Positions 1 to 11,394 of a stretch of DNA of 64,000 nucleotides are shown one piece after another. Position numbers and translations under genes: made by a program. This DNA comes from Muricea muricata. Its lineage: Eukaryota > Cnidaria > Anthozoa > Malacalcyonacea > Plexauridae. Position 1 is the stretch's first letter. Each line of letters opens with the position of its first letter. The stretch covers positions 44,056,480-44,120,479 of the forward strand of contig OY979716.1 in assembly GCA_963855995.1 (NCBI GenBank). Direction: 5' to 3'. Below the pieces are notes generated by a model. It worked only from the letters and a program-made list of their open reading frames with translations, had not been told where the DNA came from and searched no databases.

Positions 1-321
1 TGGCAGTTTTGGGCCACCATACTTGACCTCACATTCCTTTTGTGCGTCGAGGATGTTTCCATCTTGATTTTGTTTCCTATTGACAAAAGCTTCTCGTGTT
101 TGTTGTCCTTAAATAAAGTGATCATGGCGTTCATTTTGCATATATACTGGTTTGTTTTCTGATGAAATGAAACCGGTTGGCTTTGGTAGCGATTTATTTA
201 ATTTAAGTGAATAACACTCAGATTTTGTGTGACCTCTTCGTTTACAATAATCGCAGACAACTGATGTATTTGGTAGTTGTCATTAGTTAAACTCTGGTGG
301 TTTATAACACTTGTTTAAAGG
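1..321. other. no gene recognised
   Basis: AT-rich sequence upstream of the first recognisable reading frame. I see no convincing coding segment, repeat or terminus here. Confidence 0.4.
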
Positions 322-1570
322 ATGGAAATTGCAATTTGCATTTGCTACGCCGACGAGGATGGAGATTACATAAATTTAGGAGATGGTGACACCCAAAATT
401 TTGATGAAATGCTCTCTCATTCACAATATTTTGAAGACAGAAATTGCAGACGAATTGTATTACGAGTGAATGAACTAGACTCGCCATTATGCCAACAAGA
501 AAAGAAAAGAAAAAGAACACTGTGCGACAAGAGACCTAACTTGGAACCACGATCGCTCACATACTTTGCTGAAAATAACGAGTGTACCTTTGAAGAGGAT
601 ATCGAAGAAAACGTCATGGAAAAACCTCGTTCTTCGTCAAATCCCACTTACACAAAACGTTCTATGACTGTCGGTAAAAGTCCCCTAGAAAAGTCCTTAG
701 AATAAGTGGAAAAGAAACTAAAAACACAATCCACTAAGTTAGAAATACAATTAATCGAAAGAGACGAGATAAACGATAAACTTCACGCTGCGAATTTAGC
801 TGCAGGCGACAAACAAAAAACAGTGCCTGTGGCAATTATCACCTTCATTTAGGTCATACACAAAAGACTGGCACTTTAGAACCCTGCACTGACATGTTCT
901 TTTGCGGTCAAGAGAAGTGGCATTCTAGCCAGCTTAATAAAAGACGACTTGATCAAGAAATCGCCCGACAAAAGAAACTCGTGAACGAGTGCACCGAAGA
1001 AGTCAACAAAAGAAAAGCTGCCATTCATACTGTCGAGAAATCAAAGACAAAACAGATTGAGTTTCTTCTTCTTAGTAGTGACAACAAGCATTCTTATTTT
1101 TGTAATGATAACAATTTAAACTGGAACCTTGTAAGAAAACATGCGACAGTCATCGAGAATTACTGCAAGAAATACTGACATGGACGTATCCCTGGCAAAA
1201 ATGAAATTCTGTCTATTCTCTTTACTGCCCTTGAAGACTACGATGCCACATGTGGGCAGGGCTTTGATTGCTAAAACACACTGTAAAAGTAAAGGCAATC
1301 CAACCAAAGAAACACTTTTCCTACCCACGCCAAGTCAACCGTGCAATCAATGCAAACGGAATGCGGATTTTGTTCATCTCAAAGCTGTGTAGAAAAATCT
1401 ATAGATATAAAATCAGATATCTACAGAACTCTGGCCGACAACGAGGAAGAGGAACACAGTCAGAGTTGACCAAAGAGAGCCGTGGTATTGAGTGTTCGCA
1501 TCCAAGCAAACCAGTTGTTTTATGTGACAAAACTTGCTCTGAAAACAGTCATGACCTTCTGTTAACGATG
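322..1570 (+). pseudogene. broken gene with PB1-like, zinc-knuckle and coiled-coil segments
   Basis: The first frame (322-705) begins MEIAICICYADEDGDYINLG and looks like the second half of a PB1 domain (acidic DEDGD loop, then a RRIVLRV beta strand). A stop at 703-705 is followed in the same frame by a charged, helix-rich stretch to about 830. Coding then shifts frame to a zinc-knuckle-like segment (a C, LGHT, then C; the second metal-binding Cys appears to be Tyr) and a Lys/Glu-rich coiled coil (about 894-1178). After another stop the same frame continues with HGRIPGKNEIL to a stop at 1274, and coding potential then drifts through other frames to about 1570. PB1 domains mediate heterodimerisation. 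The architecture suggests a decayed multicopy family member, but the parent protein is not recognised. The start at 322 may be an internal Met. Confidence 0.4.
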
Positions 1571-1574
1571 AATC

Positions 1575-2178
1575 GGCTGCTATTGCGTTATTATCACTGA
1601 ATTCTAAAGGACATTAGAAAACAAAATGTAAGTTCAATTGTGATTACTAATTGACATTGCCGTATAAAACAGTCATCACACGCATGTATATTAAATATGA
1701 TACGGTACATTATTTGACATTTTTAAGGTGCATGAATATATAATATAAACCAGTGTTAAAATTTCTTTAACTCTGTTGTAGCTGGAATAACTTTGTGTCC
1801 AATATTAACGCTTTTTTAGGTGGTATATGTATACTACATGTACGTACAGTCAAGGTGCATATACTGTAAAAATTTATCCATGCCAATTTAGAGATTTCTT
1901 TTATCATATTATTATACAATAATATTATAGATTAGGTCTTGTAAAAGTAACCAAATACAAGACATTTATCTATATAGAAACAACAAAAATCAACCATGAT
2001 GACATGCTACCCTTTTCGTTAATTCCAATACGATACCCAAAGATATCATTGGACAGCTAATAAAAACTTTGGTATCTCATTCTGTGCAAAAGTATGCAGA
2101 AGTAACAATAATATGAATACTATATCCTTTTAGATACATGCATGTATACTATGATATTAATTTAGGCTATAGCTTACT
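1575..2178. other. no gene recognised
   Basis: AT-rich intergenic sequence with no reading frame, repeat or terminus that I can support. Confidence 0.4.
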
Positions 2179-2606
2179 GGGGCTGGTTGTATCAAAGGCA
2201 TTTAACTTAAATGGCATTTAGCACTATCCAGCATACAAATTTCTTATCTGGCGGATAGTTAACCAACAGATGGCGAAGTTGTGACTCGAGTTTGGCGTAC
2301 TTTGCCATCAAAGGTCAATGATGAGTTTCTGTTTGAGTTCTTACTTGTTCTTCATGTCAGTTGTACTTAAAAAGTGTCTCCCTTGTTGCACTTCCATCAC
2401 AATTTTCCCTCGCTAATCCAAAATTCCTATTATTATGCTTTGAAATGTCTATTTATCTGCCGGATAGCGAGTTAAGGCAAAATTTAACCGGTGGGTAGCG
2501 CTAAACGGGCTTGATACAACACATTCTCAAGCGTTTAAATTTTATAGGGTGGATAGCAAGTTAAACGGTGGTTAGCGACTTAAACGTCTTTGATACAACC
2601 GGCCCC
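2179..2606. mobile_element. 428-bp MITE with GGGGCYGGTTGTATCAAAG ends
   Basis: The left end GGGGCTGGTTGTATCAAAG and the right end CTTTGATACAACCGGCCCC are inverted copies (18/19), and similarity continues inward for about 50 bp around GGATAG and TTAAA motifs. A third, internal copy of the terminus (GGGCTTGATACAAC) lies near 2507, and several ggatag-c-a/g-agttaa units occur between 2450 and 2580. There is no coding capacity. No clear target-site duplication flanks it, so the superfamily is unassigned. Confidence 0.7.
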
Positions 2607-2729
2607 AGGATTTTTATACAAGTTCAGTGGCTATTCGCTTGGAAAACGTGTCTCAATTATTGTAAGACACATATCCAGGGGGTTTAGTCATGCACACAAA
2701 GTTTTTAAACAAATATATAAGAAGTGTGG

Positions 2730-3700
2730 TTATAAAGAGCCACGCACATCATGGGCTGTTACGGTATCAACAGCTTCATTGCAAGCAATTTTCAGGTCGT
2801 ACTGAACGACAGGAAGAAGACTGAAATTCAAAGCACCCTTTACCTTTAAAAACACTTGCTCGGCTGGATAAAGGTCGGGAGAGTATATGGGAGTGTAAAG
2901 TAATTCGATGCCTTGCTCATTCAAAAATTCTTCCAATACTTCTCCATCTTCATAATGATGACAACTTAAGTTGTCCATTATTATAATATCCCTGCATTCT
3001 AGAATGGGTCTACCTGTCAGTGGTGATGTGTTTTGGGATACTTCATGGAAGAACTCCAAAAAATTCACTGTGTTGGTTGGACCGTCCAATAAATTAAAAT
3101 AGCCAACTCCGTCGTACAATGATGTTAGAAAATTTAACGTAATGTTTAGACTTCCAAATTATTTCAATACAGCGCTGTCCAACAGGGGAATGTCCATAAT
3201 TTCTCGTACCAACGTCTGGGGGGTTTCACACTGGCTTCGTCAAAAAACTTTAACTTGTAAGGGTTTTTACTGCTTACATAATCATTATCGATAAATAACT
3301 GACTGTATATTATATTCTCCAGTGTAAACCACTGTAGATTTTATAGCTCGACATAAGGCGCTCGTGGATGTATTTCAAGCACAATCACCAAGAATTTCTA
3401 ATTCTTGGTAGATTTCTTTTTATGTTATGGACCCTTTTTCTCTCTTCAAAACTTCAATAAGCTCTAAATCTGCCTGATTTAATTTGCTTGGATTTCCACC
3501 TCCCTTTGGCAGTGAATTCTCCGTAAAAGGATCGCAGTACAGCCTCCATATTTTTCGAACGGTACTTCACGCCACACGATACTTTTGAGCAACAGATTGA
3601 AATGTACCTGGAAAGTATTCTGTTATTGTGCTGCCACCACGTAAAACAATTTCATCTAAGATAGCTCTCCTTAGACCTATTGTCAGCTCTCATAGCTCCT
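2730..3700 (-). pseudogene. Tc1/IS630-type (DDE_3) transposase remnant
   Basis: The C-terminal frame (3119 to 2730) carries the second catalytic block IIIMDNLSCHH, then GIELLYTPIYSPD and PAEQVF with the third acidic residue, the DDE_3 layout of the IS630/Tc1/mariner superfamily. Upstream on the same strand are fragments of the first block (FFDEASVK, about 3245) and of a PVGQRCIE segment in another frame. The N-terminal helix-turn-helix region (about 3700-3300) starts GLRRAILDEIV and contains at least three in-frame stops. Two frameshifts separate the first catalytic block from the rest. The usual Asn before the third acidic motif is Tyr. The copy is clearly dead. Terminal repeats were not identified. 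Confidence 0.85.
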
Positions 3701-3839
3701 TCCGCTGTGGCTAACCTTCATTGCGAACGAGCAATTCACGATAAAAATATGACTGCAAATGCTGCTAAAAAACAGGAATAAAATAGTAAGTCAGAATAAA
3801 AAGTATCTGAAACATCAAAGGAAAACGAACGAACTTCTT

Positions 3840-4899
3840 TTGAATGTTACAGTATTACAACAGAAAAGGCACAGCACGCTTTTGTGGTGTTGGTGGTGTT
3901 GTGCAACTTTCAAAAAACGGCGCGCGGCGCAGTCAACTGAAACTAGCAGTAAATTTTGCAAAGCAATTTCGACGTTTGGAAAAACTTCACCGATATTTCT
4001 TTTCCCAACATTACGGTACACGTCTTCCTTATCAGGTAGATTCTTTCCCTTGAAATATTGTCGAAAGTGGACTAGTTCTTCTGCGAGAGATGGCTCCAAG
4101 TCATTTGGATATTGCTGTACCAAATTGTTCACTCCATCTTTCAGCTGTTTGGCATCGAGATGCAAAACATTGTGAAAAAATCCAAATTTGTGTGACAGTT
4201 TAGCATAGGCTTGTAGATGCTTCTTGAGCTCAGCATGCAGCTTATCCAAAATATGCAAATAGACTTCGACTCTGAAGAGAATGCTCAGAGTAAATTCTGG
4301 TTTTTCAGCTTCACCATCACTGAAAGTGAATCTTACACTTTGTGTGCATTTTCGACCCATATCTGTTTTGTAAGACTTTGATCTTGGGCATAATCTTCCC
4401 TATTCTTCGAAATCATCAAACGAATCTCTGAGAGTTGTATAATTCATCAAAGATTCCAAGAGAGCGACAGCTTCATTAAGATCCAAATCGACACTTTGCA
4501 ACTTCTTGGACGTCTTGTGGAATTGCTTAAGTACAGTTTCCCAGAGCTCCCACAAGATGCAGTTTTCCAACTGGTCCATCTTCTTTTGAAGACCAATTGC
4601 TTCTTGTTTCGTTGCTGCTTCTTCATCCGCGTCGTTCGAAATGGAGACAAGACATGCTCGAATGTTCTCGTAGCTTTTTTTAAGGTAGAAGTAGCTGTCG
4701 AGTGAGCTGACCAGCGAGTATCATAAAGGCGTTTCACAATTGGCAACCTCTTTTCACGAAGTTCATTCAACAGAATATCCCAGCGATGAGGGGAAGCACT
4801 GAAAGGAAGTGTACAATTTCTGTACGAAGCTGAACTAGGGATCCAAGGATACTGCAAAGTTTCTGAAAAGACATTTGACACTAATATTAGATTTTTCAA
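3840..4899 (-). pseudogene. hAT transposase remnant, C-terminal half (ZMYM1/DUF4371-like)
   Basis: Two minus-strand frames belong to one protein. 4899-4447 carries HRWDILLNELREKRLPIVKR and DTRWSAHSTA, the RW motif of the DUF4371/ZMYM1-like hAT group. 4360-3815 carries a long helical segment (ILDKLHAELKKHLQAYAKLS) and ends near FPNVEIALQNLLL with VDCAARRF, a degraded form of the C-terminal dimerisation motif (normally a Ser-Cys-Glu-Arg-Ser-like block). A stop and frame change separate them around 4400. The N-terminal zinc finger is absent. It is similar in type to the N-terminal remnant near 14 kb, but descent from one element is not shown. Confidence 0.75.
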
Positions 4900-5207
4900 T
4901 TGAAAAATTCAGGAAATGTTGTTTCTAGCTTTGCAATTCACTTCTTCAAATGGTGTGGTTCGCGAACTATTATGCCATAAAAAGCCGAGTAGTTTAGCAC
5001 CTTATGATAGCAGAACAATACAAGTCAGTATTTAAATAATATATTTCCCCATATCATACAGGTATGACAAGGTTTAATTTAGGTATACTAATGTCTTTCT
5101 TCAAGTATATAGCTATAAAATTGGCACCATAACCATTGTATTTACAGTATAGGTGTGCTTGGTTAAGTGCGGAATGTTCTTTAGGCAGGATAACTGAGGA
5201 GATGTGT

Positions 5208-5243
5208 GGTTATATATTAATTTTCGGTTATATATTAATTTTC
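5208..5243. repeat. 18-bp tandem duplication
   Basis: GGTTATATATTAATTTTC occurs twice, head to tail and identical. A second short tandem pair (ACCTTCGGACTAGTG, 16-bp period) follows at 5274-5304. Such fresh micro-duplications suggest replication slippage. Confidence 0.9.
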
Positions 5244-5304
5244 AAAAGCACCGCGCATATTTTAGACTACTACACCTTCGGACTAGTGAACCTTCGGACT
5301 AGTG

Positions 5305-5989
5305 TCAGCGGTGCACCGTAACCCTGTCCTGTTTAGGTTTATAGCGCCATAATATATACAGTAGTTGATGCTGTCATGCTGATATAGCTAAGCAGCTAAA
5401 CAAAGCGTCTGATGCTCGCTGCTAAAAGAGCAAATCAAAAGCATATTGTTTGTATTATAAAAGTAGTTTATGATAGATTTCTGAAGGTCAAATGTCGAAA
5501 TCGATGTCAACAGCTATAATATAGAATATATTCAATGCTTTCAAGTTTCAAACATTTTGCTAGCCTCCAACATGGCTGGTGTGAGCATTCATTTTGATTT
5601 TGTTGTTAGTTGAAAAAATACATTTTGTTAGGCAAGTGTTTTGGCTGGTATTTTGCAAATGAATCATTATAAACAAACACTTCGCTAGTGTCTGACTTTA
5701 ATTAAAACCCGTCTCGATGGGCCCTACCAAAATCGGTCACTAGTGACGGATGACTTTGCGAAACCGTATGTCGGGTTCAGTATAAGCTATTTGCACCAAA
5801 TAAACACCAGATTAAACGCCATCTCAATAGCTTCAATTTAGATATTTGTTTGTAAGTTTACTACGCATGAAAAGCATTTTTTTTCTTTCAAATGCGGCAA
5901 ACTTCACAATTTAAAAGTCAATTACTGTAGCATGCAAATAATATATACCGGGATATCTCAGCCGGAATAGTACATATATTTTTCAAAAT
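5305..5989. other. no gene recognised
   Basis: Non-coding AT-rich sequence between the hAT remnant and the inverted-arm structure. No gene or terminus is supported. Confidence 0.4.
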
Positions 5990-6243
5990 AGTTCAGTTTC
6001 ATACGAAAATCATACAAACCAAAAAAAAAATACAGCGAGATCTAATATATTGTGTGTTAACTTTTTTACGTTGAAATATTAATTACAACAAAATATTTTG
6101 ACTTTCGCTGCAAAAATCCATGCCATCCTTCATTGTATCTTCCTCAAAATACCACTGAATGAATCGCTATCGTTTTCCCAAGATATTTACCTCTTTTGAG
6201 TTAAAAAATTCAATATTGAAGACGCTACAGCGACTTGCAGCAA
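5990..6243 (+). repeat. outer inverted arm (left), partner at 12130-12385
   Basis: This segment matches the reverse complement of 12130-12385 over about 250 bp. Shared blocks include TTTCATACGAAAAT, an A-run followed by TACAGCGA, ATGCCATCCTTCATTGTATC and GAATCGCTATCGTTTTCCCA. It lies about 6 kb from its partner and outside a second, inner inverted pair. Confidence 0.85.
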
Positions 6244-7629
6244 ATACGTCAATGCGCTTTGTTACACCGTTGAACAATAGCCGCCAAGCAACGCTGCAGT
6301 AACTTGGTTTTTATACAGTGGGATTAAAGATATTAATATCCCCCATCAACAAGAATCACTGAACGTAAATACAAAAATATATTCGATTGAAACGTAATTC
6401 ATTACAGTAGCCTGTAGGCCATTGAATCCTTGATTTCCACTTTGCTCCTTGTATTCACCATTACGAAGCACTAAATCCATGGCAAACACCTCATTTAACC
6501 GTGTTTTGGTTCTAAAGAAGGGCGAATGGGGTGTTCTGGAGGAAAGAACTTGAAAATTCTGCATGGAACAATTTGTTTCTTTTTTCCAATCTTACAGGCT
6601 TGGACAACAACATATGTGGGAGTCGTCGTATTAATTCATACTGTTTCAAAATTTTGAAAAATAGGTACGCAGCGCGTACATGTGGCTAGCCCAACACAAA
6701 GCACCTGAAAAAAATGTGGCTACAGCAAATGCTGTTATAAAAAATATAATTTGACAAAGATATTCAAATCCATCATTATATATTTCTTACAATGTGCACA
6801 GCTTGATACAATTACTGTACTTCACAGTTAATAGTTTGCCAGCTAGTAATATTAGGTGTGCTACAGTACACAAACGATATACAATACATTAAGTTTTTGT
6901 AACAGTACAAATTAGTGCACTGTTTTCACTTTTGAATGTCATTAATCCGTATTTAATTCAGGATTAGAGCTCAAAAGATTTTTTACAGTTGTATTCTATG
7001 AAAAATAGTCAAGAGGGTCCCCATCCTACATGAAGCATTAGATTCTAGGTGAAATCACATGGGGCAATGTGTTCTGTCTAATCAATAAAACCCTGCTGTT
7101 GTGTTATTATTATTTCCTTGGGTGTGTTTTATTGGTTAAAGCCTGCAGATAATTAACAGATAATTAACAAATAATAAAACAAGTATTGAATTTGGTTTTT
7201 TCAAGAGATCTAAAAAGAATTAAACCTTTGCCAGTGTTATTTGTCTTAGTTTGCTTCAACAGATAATACTGAACTCATCCAATAATTGGTTATATTAAAT
7301 GTATTTAATACTATCCAGACGGCTATTGTTCGACGTTGTGACAAAAAAGTGATATTCTAAAGCTACTACGATTAAATAAACTTTCCTCTACACATATTTG
7401 AAGTTTTGAAATGGTTTAAAAACCATTAAATTCCTCTCAGACTTTCCAATGATATTTTGAATGATTATCAAAATAGCATATGGGCGAAAATATTCGAACA
7501 TGACCCTCATCAACGTTTTTGTCTTCGAACTTTATTCAGTATATTTTATCTTCGAATATATTGAAGACTCCAAAGAATTCGTTGTCGGAATATCAGAACG
7601 AAATCTGGACGAAATATTGACGATTATTT
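6244..7629. other. no gene recognised, spacer in the left arm
   Basis: AT-rich sequence between the two left arms. The corresponding interval on the right is only about 315 bp, so roughly 1.1 kb was inserted on the left or lost on the right. I see no coding similarity here. Confidence 0.4.
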
Positions 7630-8090
7630 TGCTGAAAAGTATGGCAGGCCGTTTCGGACAAAAGTATTCAAGAATCAGAATTCGTGTCGAGAATCAGACA
7701 AAAGTATTCGAGAATCAGAATTCGTGTCGAGAATCAGATGAAAGTATTCGAGAATCAGAATTCGTGGCGAGAATCAGACAAAACTATTCGAGAATTAGAA
7801 TTTGTGGCAAGAATATCGAACAGAAGTATTCCAGAATCAGAATTCATGGCGAGAATATCGAACAAAACTATTCGAGAATCAGAATTCATGGTAAGAATCA
7901 GACAAAACTATTCGAGAATCAAAATTCATGGCGAGAATCGGACAAAACTATTTGAGAACTAGAATTTATGTCGAGAATTAGAATTCATGTCAAGAATTTA
8001 CAACTATTTGAGTTTCACAGCGATCTGAGATTTTACAACCATGTGAGATTTTACAAGTAAGCGAGACTTTACAAATTTTCGAGATATCTT
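7630..8090 (+). repeat. inner inverted arm (left) built of minisatellite
   Basis: The block begins GCCGTTTCGGACAAAAGTATT and consists of about eight degenerate 40-45-bp units (ACAAAAGTATTCGAGAATCA-GAATTCGTG-TCGAGAATCAG), then shorter GAGATTTTACAA-type units to 8090. The reverse complement occurs at 11395-11815, again with the minisatellite toward the outside and the GAGATTTTACAA units inside. The long plus-strand frames here (rich in RIRQKYSRI-like repeats) are reading-frame artefacts of the repeat. Confidence 0.9.
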
Positions 8091-8282
8091 CGACGAGATT
8101 GAGTCACCCAGTTGCTCGAGTTGTTCGGGACGCGGGTTCGACATGGTCACGCCAGCGATTGCCCCTTGAAGGCCAGAAAGAATCTCTGGTGATTGAAACG
8201 CGGCTGTCCAGTCAATAGTTGCACCAGATGCAGAACTTGACGTTGTTTGGGAATCGCCCATATCGCTTGAATTTGTAGCCAT
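8091..8282 (-). CDS. uncharacterised exon, divergent from the next gene
   Basis: A minus-strand frame starts MATNSSDMGDSQTTSS and continues through a Ser-rich head into TIDWTAAFQSPEILSGLQGA and RPEQLEQLGDSI. It then runs into repeat sequence, so only the first ~64 residues look like protein. It may be a first exon whose donor lies at the repeat border. I do not recognise the family. It lies just inside the left inverted arm and diverges from the exon at 8336, which suggests that both belong to the enclosed element. Confidence 0.35.
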
Positions 8283-8335
8283 TGGAATAACAAAACTTAC
8301 AAGCTATTTACAGTTTCGCTTGAGATCGTTATGCT
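8283..8335. promoter_or_regulatory. possible bidirectional promoter interval
   Basis: Only 53 bp separate two divergent start codons (8282 minus, 8336 plus). No TATA box or other motif is evident. The call rests only on geometry and would fail if the true starts are elsewhere. Confidence 0.15.
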
Positions 8336-8689
8336 TTGCTTACTGAACAGTTAATAATGACCAATATCATGCCCAGTCGACGATTAGGGAAAAAAGAAAT
8401 AGATACTATGCTCAATCGTGGAAGAAGGCTGTTACGGGGATTAATGAACAACGAACAAGTGTTGAATGCTATATCAGGCGCTCTGCAAATAGAAGCCGAC
8501 CGAACGCAATCAACGAGTATAGGCAATGCAAAGCCAAGTTCTGTACCAGCAAATGGGGCAGATAACGACAGGAAAATGTCTGTGGAAAAAGAAGTCGCCA
8601 GACTTTTTGGGCGAGAGTCCCGGGACAAGACAAGTGACCAGAGACGCTTTTTTGCACATAAAAATTTAATTGGGAAACGAGAGGTGTAA
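8336..8689 (+). CDS. uncharacterised first exon, possibly of the tyrosine recombinase gene
   Basis: The frame begins MLTEQLIMTNIMPSRRLG; the Met at 8369 is an alternative start. It encodes a basic helical segment (KKEIDTMLNRGRRLLRGLMN), a polar linker and a charged end (RRFFAHKNLIGKREV). It finishes at a good donor (GAGGT/GTAAGT, about 8687), so it reads as a 5' exon rather than a complete protein. The next plus-strand coding segment is the recombinase exon at 10183. Joining the two is an inference from order and strand only. Confidence 0.35.
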   Translation: MLTEQLIMTNIMPSRRLGKKEIDTMLNRGRRLLRGLMNNEQVLNAISGALQIEADRTQSTSIGNAKPSSVPANGADNDRKMSVEKEVARLFGRESRDKTSDQRRFFAHKNLIGKREV

Positions 8690-9613
8690 GTACCTTTATT
8701 TACTGTGGTAGTTCATATGATAGAGGTCATTCACGAAATATGTGACGCTTTTTAAACAATTTAATTTTTTAGAACTTTAAATGTGCTGTGCTGTTCACAA
8801 TTTAGATTTGGTAACACAGTTGTCATCATTTTTAGCATTCTAAAAAAGTGGCAATTAATTTACCCCTGCCCCATAGCAAAAATTTACTGCAATCTTTTTG
8901 TAGTTTCCCAATGTTTTGATCCCTGGTCTGAGCAGGGGTCTACCCACAGGGATGTCAATGATATGTGGATTTCAATTGTAAATCCATGTGGTGCTACAAT
9001 AAATAATTACCCCCTCCCTACACTGATCATCACTAGTAATAAAGATGGGAGGAGGGATTTGCAATTCTATAGTGTCCACATGCTTCTGCTTGCATCCTTC
9101 TAACTCCTCCATTACGTTATATCTGTAAATGCACCATTAATATTGAACAATCATGTAACAGACACCATTTTGCCACTCCCCCTATGTGTGACAATGTGTG
9201 CCCTTACCCCTCAAGTATCACATATTTTGTAAATGACCTCATACGTAGCCTTCAGGCAAACTATTAGAAATTGCGAATCCTTATACAATTTACAGCATTT
9301 TGAGAAAATTTAGGGTCCCTTGTGTTACATCATAGTTTAAATTACACTAGCCTGAAAACTGCTCCTAGAACCAGGTGGGGGAATTAAAAAAAGGCCATCA
9401 AGAACAAATTCCTTTGTTTACTCACTAGCAGATTTTTGCAAATGTATACTTCAATGTAAAATTTCAGATTTTTGTGTGATGCCAAAACTTTACTAAATAT
9501 ATACTTCTTCACTGTCAGATACTGCTTGGTGTCATACATTCTTATATTATACCTCAAATTCAAATTGTCCAATCAAAATATCGTATTTCTACCATGTGAT
9601 GAGGTGATTTCTC

Positions 9614-9672
9614 ACTGTATCTCACTTTTAAAGTGAGATACCACTGAATCTCACTTTTAAAGTGAGATACAG
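9614..9672. repeat. paired palindrome CTCACTTTTAAAGTGAG
   Basis: CTCACTTTTAAAGTGAG, itself nearly palindromic, occurs twice 29 bp apart, and the pair is bracketed by ACTGTAT and ATACAGT, so the whole block folds on itself. It may be a small fold-back element or the core of one. Confidence 0.75.
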
Positions 9673-10013
9673 TAAATATCTCACGCTGTCATGGCAACGG
9701 TTGTACACGCAAGCACAGATTGGCAAGTTTTTGTAAACAAAAATGGCGGAATGTGCGAAAAGTTTGATGAACTTCACGAAGAATTATAAAGTATTTTGGA
9801 GGACAAGGACGTTGAAAACACAAATATTTAAAAAATTAAAAGGAATTTTCTGTACTTCTCGTTATAAAAATAAACAAAGAACTGGCTATTTTGTATTTTA
9901 GAGCATCGTATTCACGAAGGTATGTTCAACTTAAAGAACTTAAAAGTTTATTCTTACAGAAGTTTTTGATTTTCGGTATAATATATCATTTATAGACCCT
10001 CCGCTCGGGGGAT

Positions 10014-10078
10014 TCAGTGAAAAATTTCCTTCAGTGATGATCACTTCAGGAAATATTTCACTGAATCCCCCTCACTCC
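10014..10078. repeat. 65-bp near-perfect palindrome
   Basis: The left arm GGGGGATTCAGTGAAA pairs with the right arm TTTCACTGAATCCCCC, and ATTTCC...GGAAAT continues the stem toward a central TGATGATCA. It lies about 100 bp upstream of the recombinase exon. Confidence 0.85.
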
Positions 10079-10182
10079 GGGTATATAAATGTGCATTTCA
10101 CCCCTGGGTAAATTGTTCCTGAAACAGGCAATATCTTTTTTTATATTCCATGTTAATGCTAGAATTGTGTTTAACTCAACAG

Positions 10183-10381
10183 ATTTGTGACGCGAATTGG
10201 GGAGACGGGGCAGTACTCGGGGCATAGCTTTAGAATAGGTGCTGCAACGACTGCTGCAGTACTAAGTATTCCAGATCATTTCATCAAAACCCTTGGTTGC
10301 TGGATCAGCGACGCTTATCAATTGTACATTCGAACTCCACCTGAGGTACTGGCAGGCGTTGCCTCTCGCATGGCTGTTTGA
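10183..10381 (+). CDS. tyrosine recombinase, C-terminal catalytic exon (DIRS/Crypton-like)
   Basis: The exon follows a plausible acceptor (TTTAACTCAACAG, ending at about 10182). It encodes the end of a tyrosine recombinase: GHSFRIGAATTAA supplies the catalytic His and Arg of the HxxR box, LGCW supplies the Trp position, and SDAYQLYIRTP supplies the nucleophilic Tyr; the frame then ends at a stop. The Arg usual in a LGRW-type motif is Cys here. Such recombinases cut and rejoin DNA through a 3' phosphotyrosine and are carried by DIRS retroelements and Crypton transposons. The reverse transcriptase of a DIRS element is not next to it. The upstream catalytic Arg would be on an exon I could not find. 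Confidence 0.75.
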
Positions 10382-10554
10382 TCTACTGTTTACATGTTAA
10401 TAGCTTATTCCCACGTACAGTCATAGGGGTTAATCTAGTGTTATGTTCTATTGCTTATTTTACTATTGTACTTATTTCAAGTAAAAAATAATTACAAATA
10501 TTATAACCCCGTCTGCAGCCTCATCATTTAGACTTAGTCCGGTCCCTTGCGATA

Positions 10555-10856
10555 GTTGCACTAATGTCGGCGGACTATTCAGGTATCCACCGATATACGG
10601 TTAATGGCGATTATGTCGGTTCTCCAAGGCAGTCTCTTAGCAGACTGTCGTGACATCTCCTCCGTTGGTACGGTTTCGGGCGATTAGCCTTGATTTTTAA
10701 TGCAAATGCTTAGCAGATTATCATGACCAATCCTCCTGTCTTTGGCGATTGGGGATAAGTATCAATGCATTTCGTGAGTAGCCTATTGTGATGTACCTTC
10801 CAATAGCATGGTTGGTAGTGCCCCATTATGATTATCACTGCAATTGGTCAGCAGAC
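10555..10856. repeat. degenerate ~70-bp tandem repeat running into the gap
   Basis: Units sharing TTAGCAGA-YTRTCRTGAC, then TCCTCC and GGCGATT recur near 10637, 10707 and 10830. The array runs into the sequence gap, which may have been left unassembled because of it. Confidence 0.6.
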
Positions 10857-11056
10857 NNNNNNNNNNNNNNNNNNNNNNNNNNNNNNNNNNNNNNNNNNNN
10901 NNNNNNNNNNNNNNNNNNNNNNNNNNNNNNNNNNNNNNNNNNNNNNNNNNNNNNNNNNNNNNNNNNNNNNNNNNNNNNNNNNNNNNNNNNNNNNNNNNNN
11001 NNNNNNNNNNNNNNNNNNNNNNNNNNNNNNNNNNNNNNNNNNNNNNNNNNNNNNNN
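10857..11056. other. assembly gap (200 N)
   Basis: Exactly 200 undetermined bases. The true length is unknown. Frames drawn across it are meaningless. Confidence 1.
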
Positions 11057-11394
11057 AGGTGCCCAAGGTTGGCAGTTCAAGATACCACTTGCAAGGATCT
11101 TTCCTTAATCCAAGTACCATCCGCTGGGTGCTGGGTTCCAGGCCACCTCGGTCAACAGGTTGCACCTAACCTTCCAAATTATATTGGTAAGTAGGGTCAT
11201 CAAGTATATGATGACAATATTAATGGTGAACTCAGATATTAAAGAAATTGAAAATTACTTCCATTTCTTTATATTTCAGAATATAATATTGTTATTTGTT
11301 AATACAGTTGCAAAATCTCGCAGTGTAAAATCTCACACTCATCAGTCACATAGTTTTAAAATCTCGCATGCTTGTAAAATCTCGCATAGTTGTG

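Noticed and set aside
302..520. Minus-strand 72-residue Phe-rich frame
   Set aside because: Antisense of the first gene fragment, with no family resemblance.
7461..7962. Two long plus-strand frames rich in RIRQKYSRI- and RENQNSWRES-like repeats
   Set aside because: They are translations of the 40-45-bp minisatellite; several frames stay open because the unit lacks stops.
7630..8090. CRISPR array interpretation of the spaced repeats
   Set aside because: Units are degenerate and contiguous without unique spacers, and the DNA is eukaryotic.
10183..10381. Assigning the recombinase exon to the DIRS remnant at 36-38 kb
   Set aside because: They are 26 kb apart with many other elements between, and no linking sequence was seen.
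10788..11194. Several frames crossing the N gap
   Set aside because: The gap bases are unknown, so the frames have no support.
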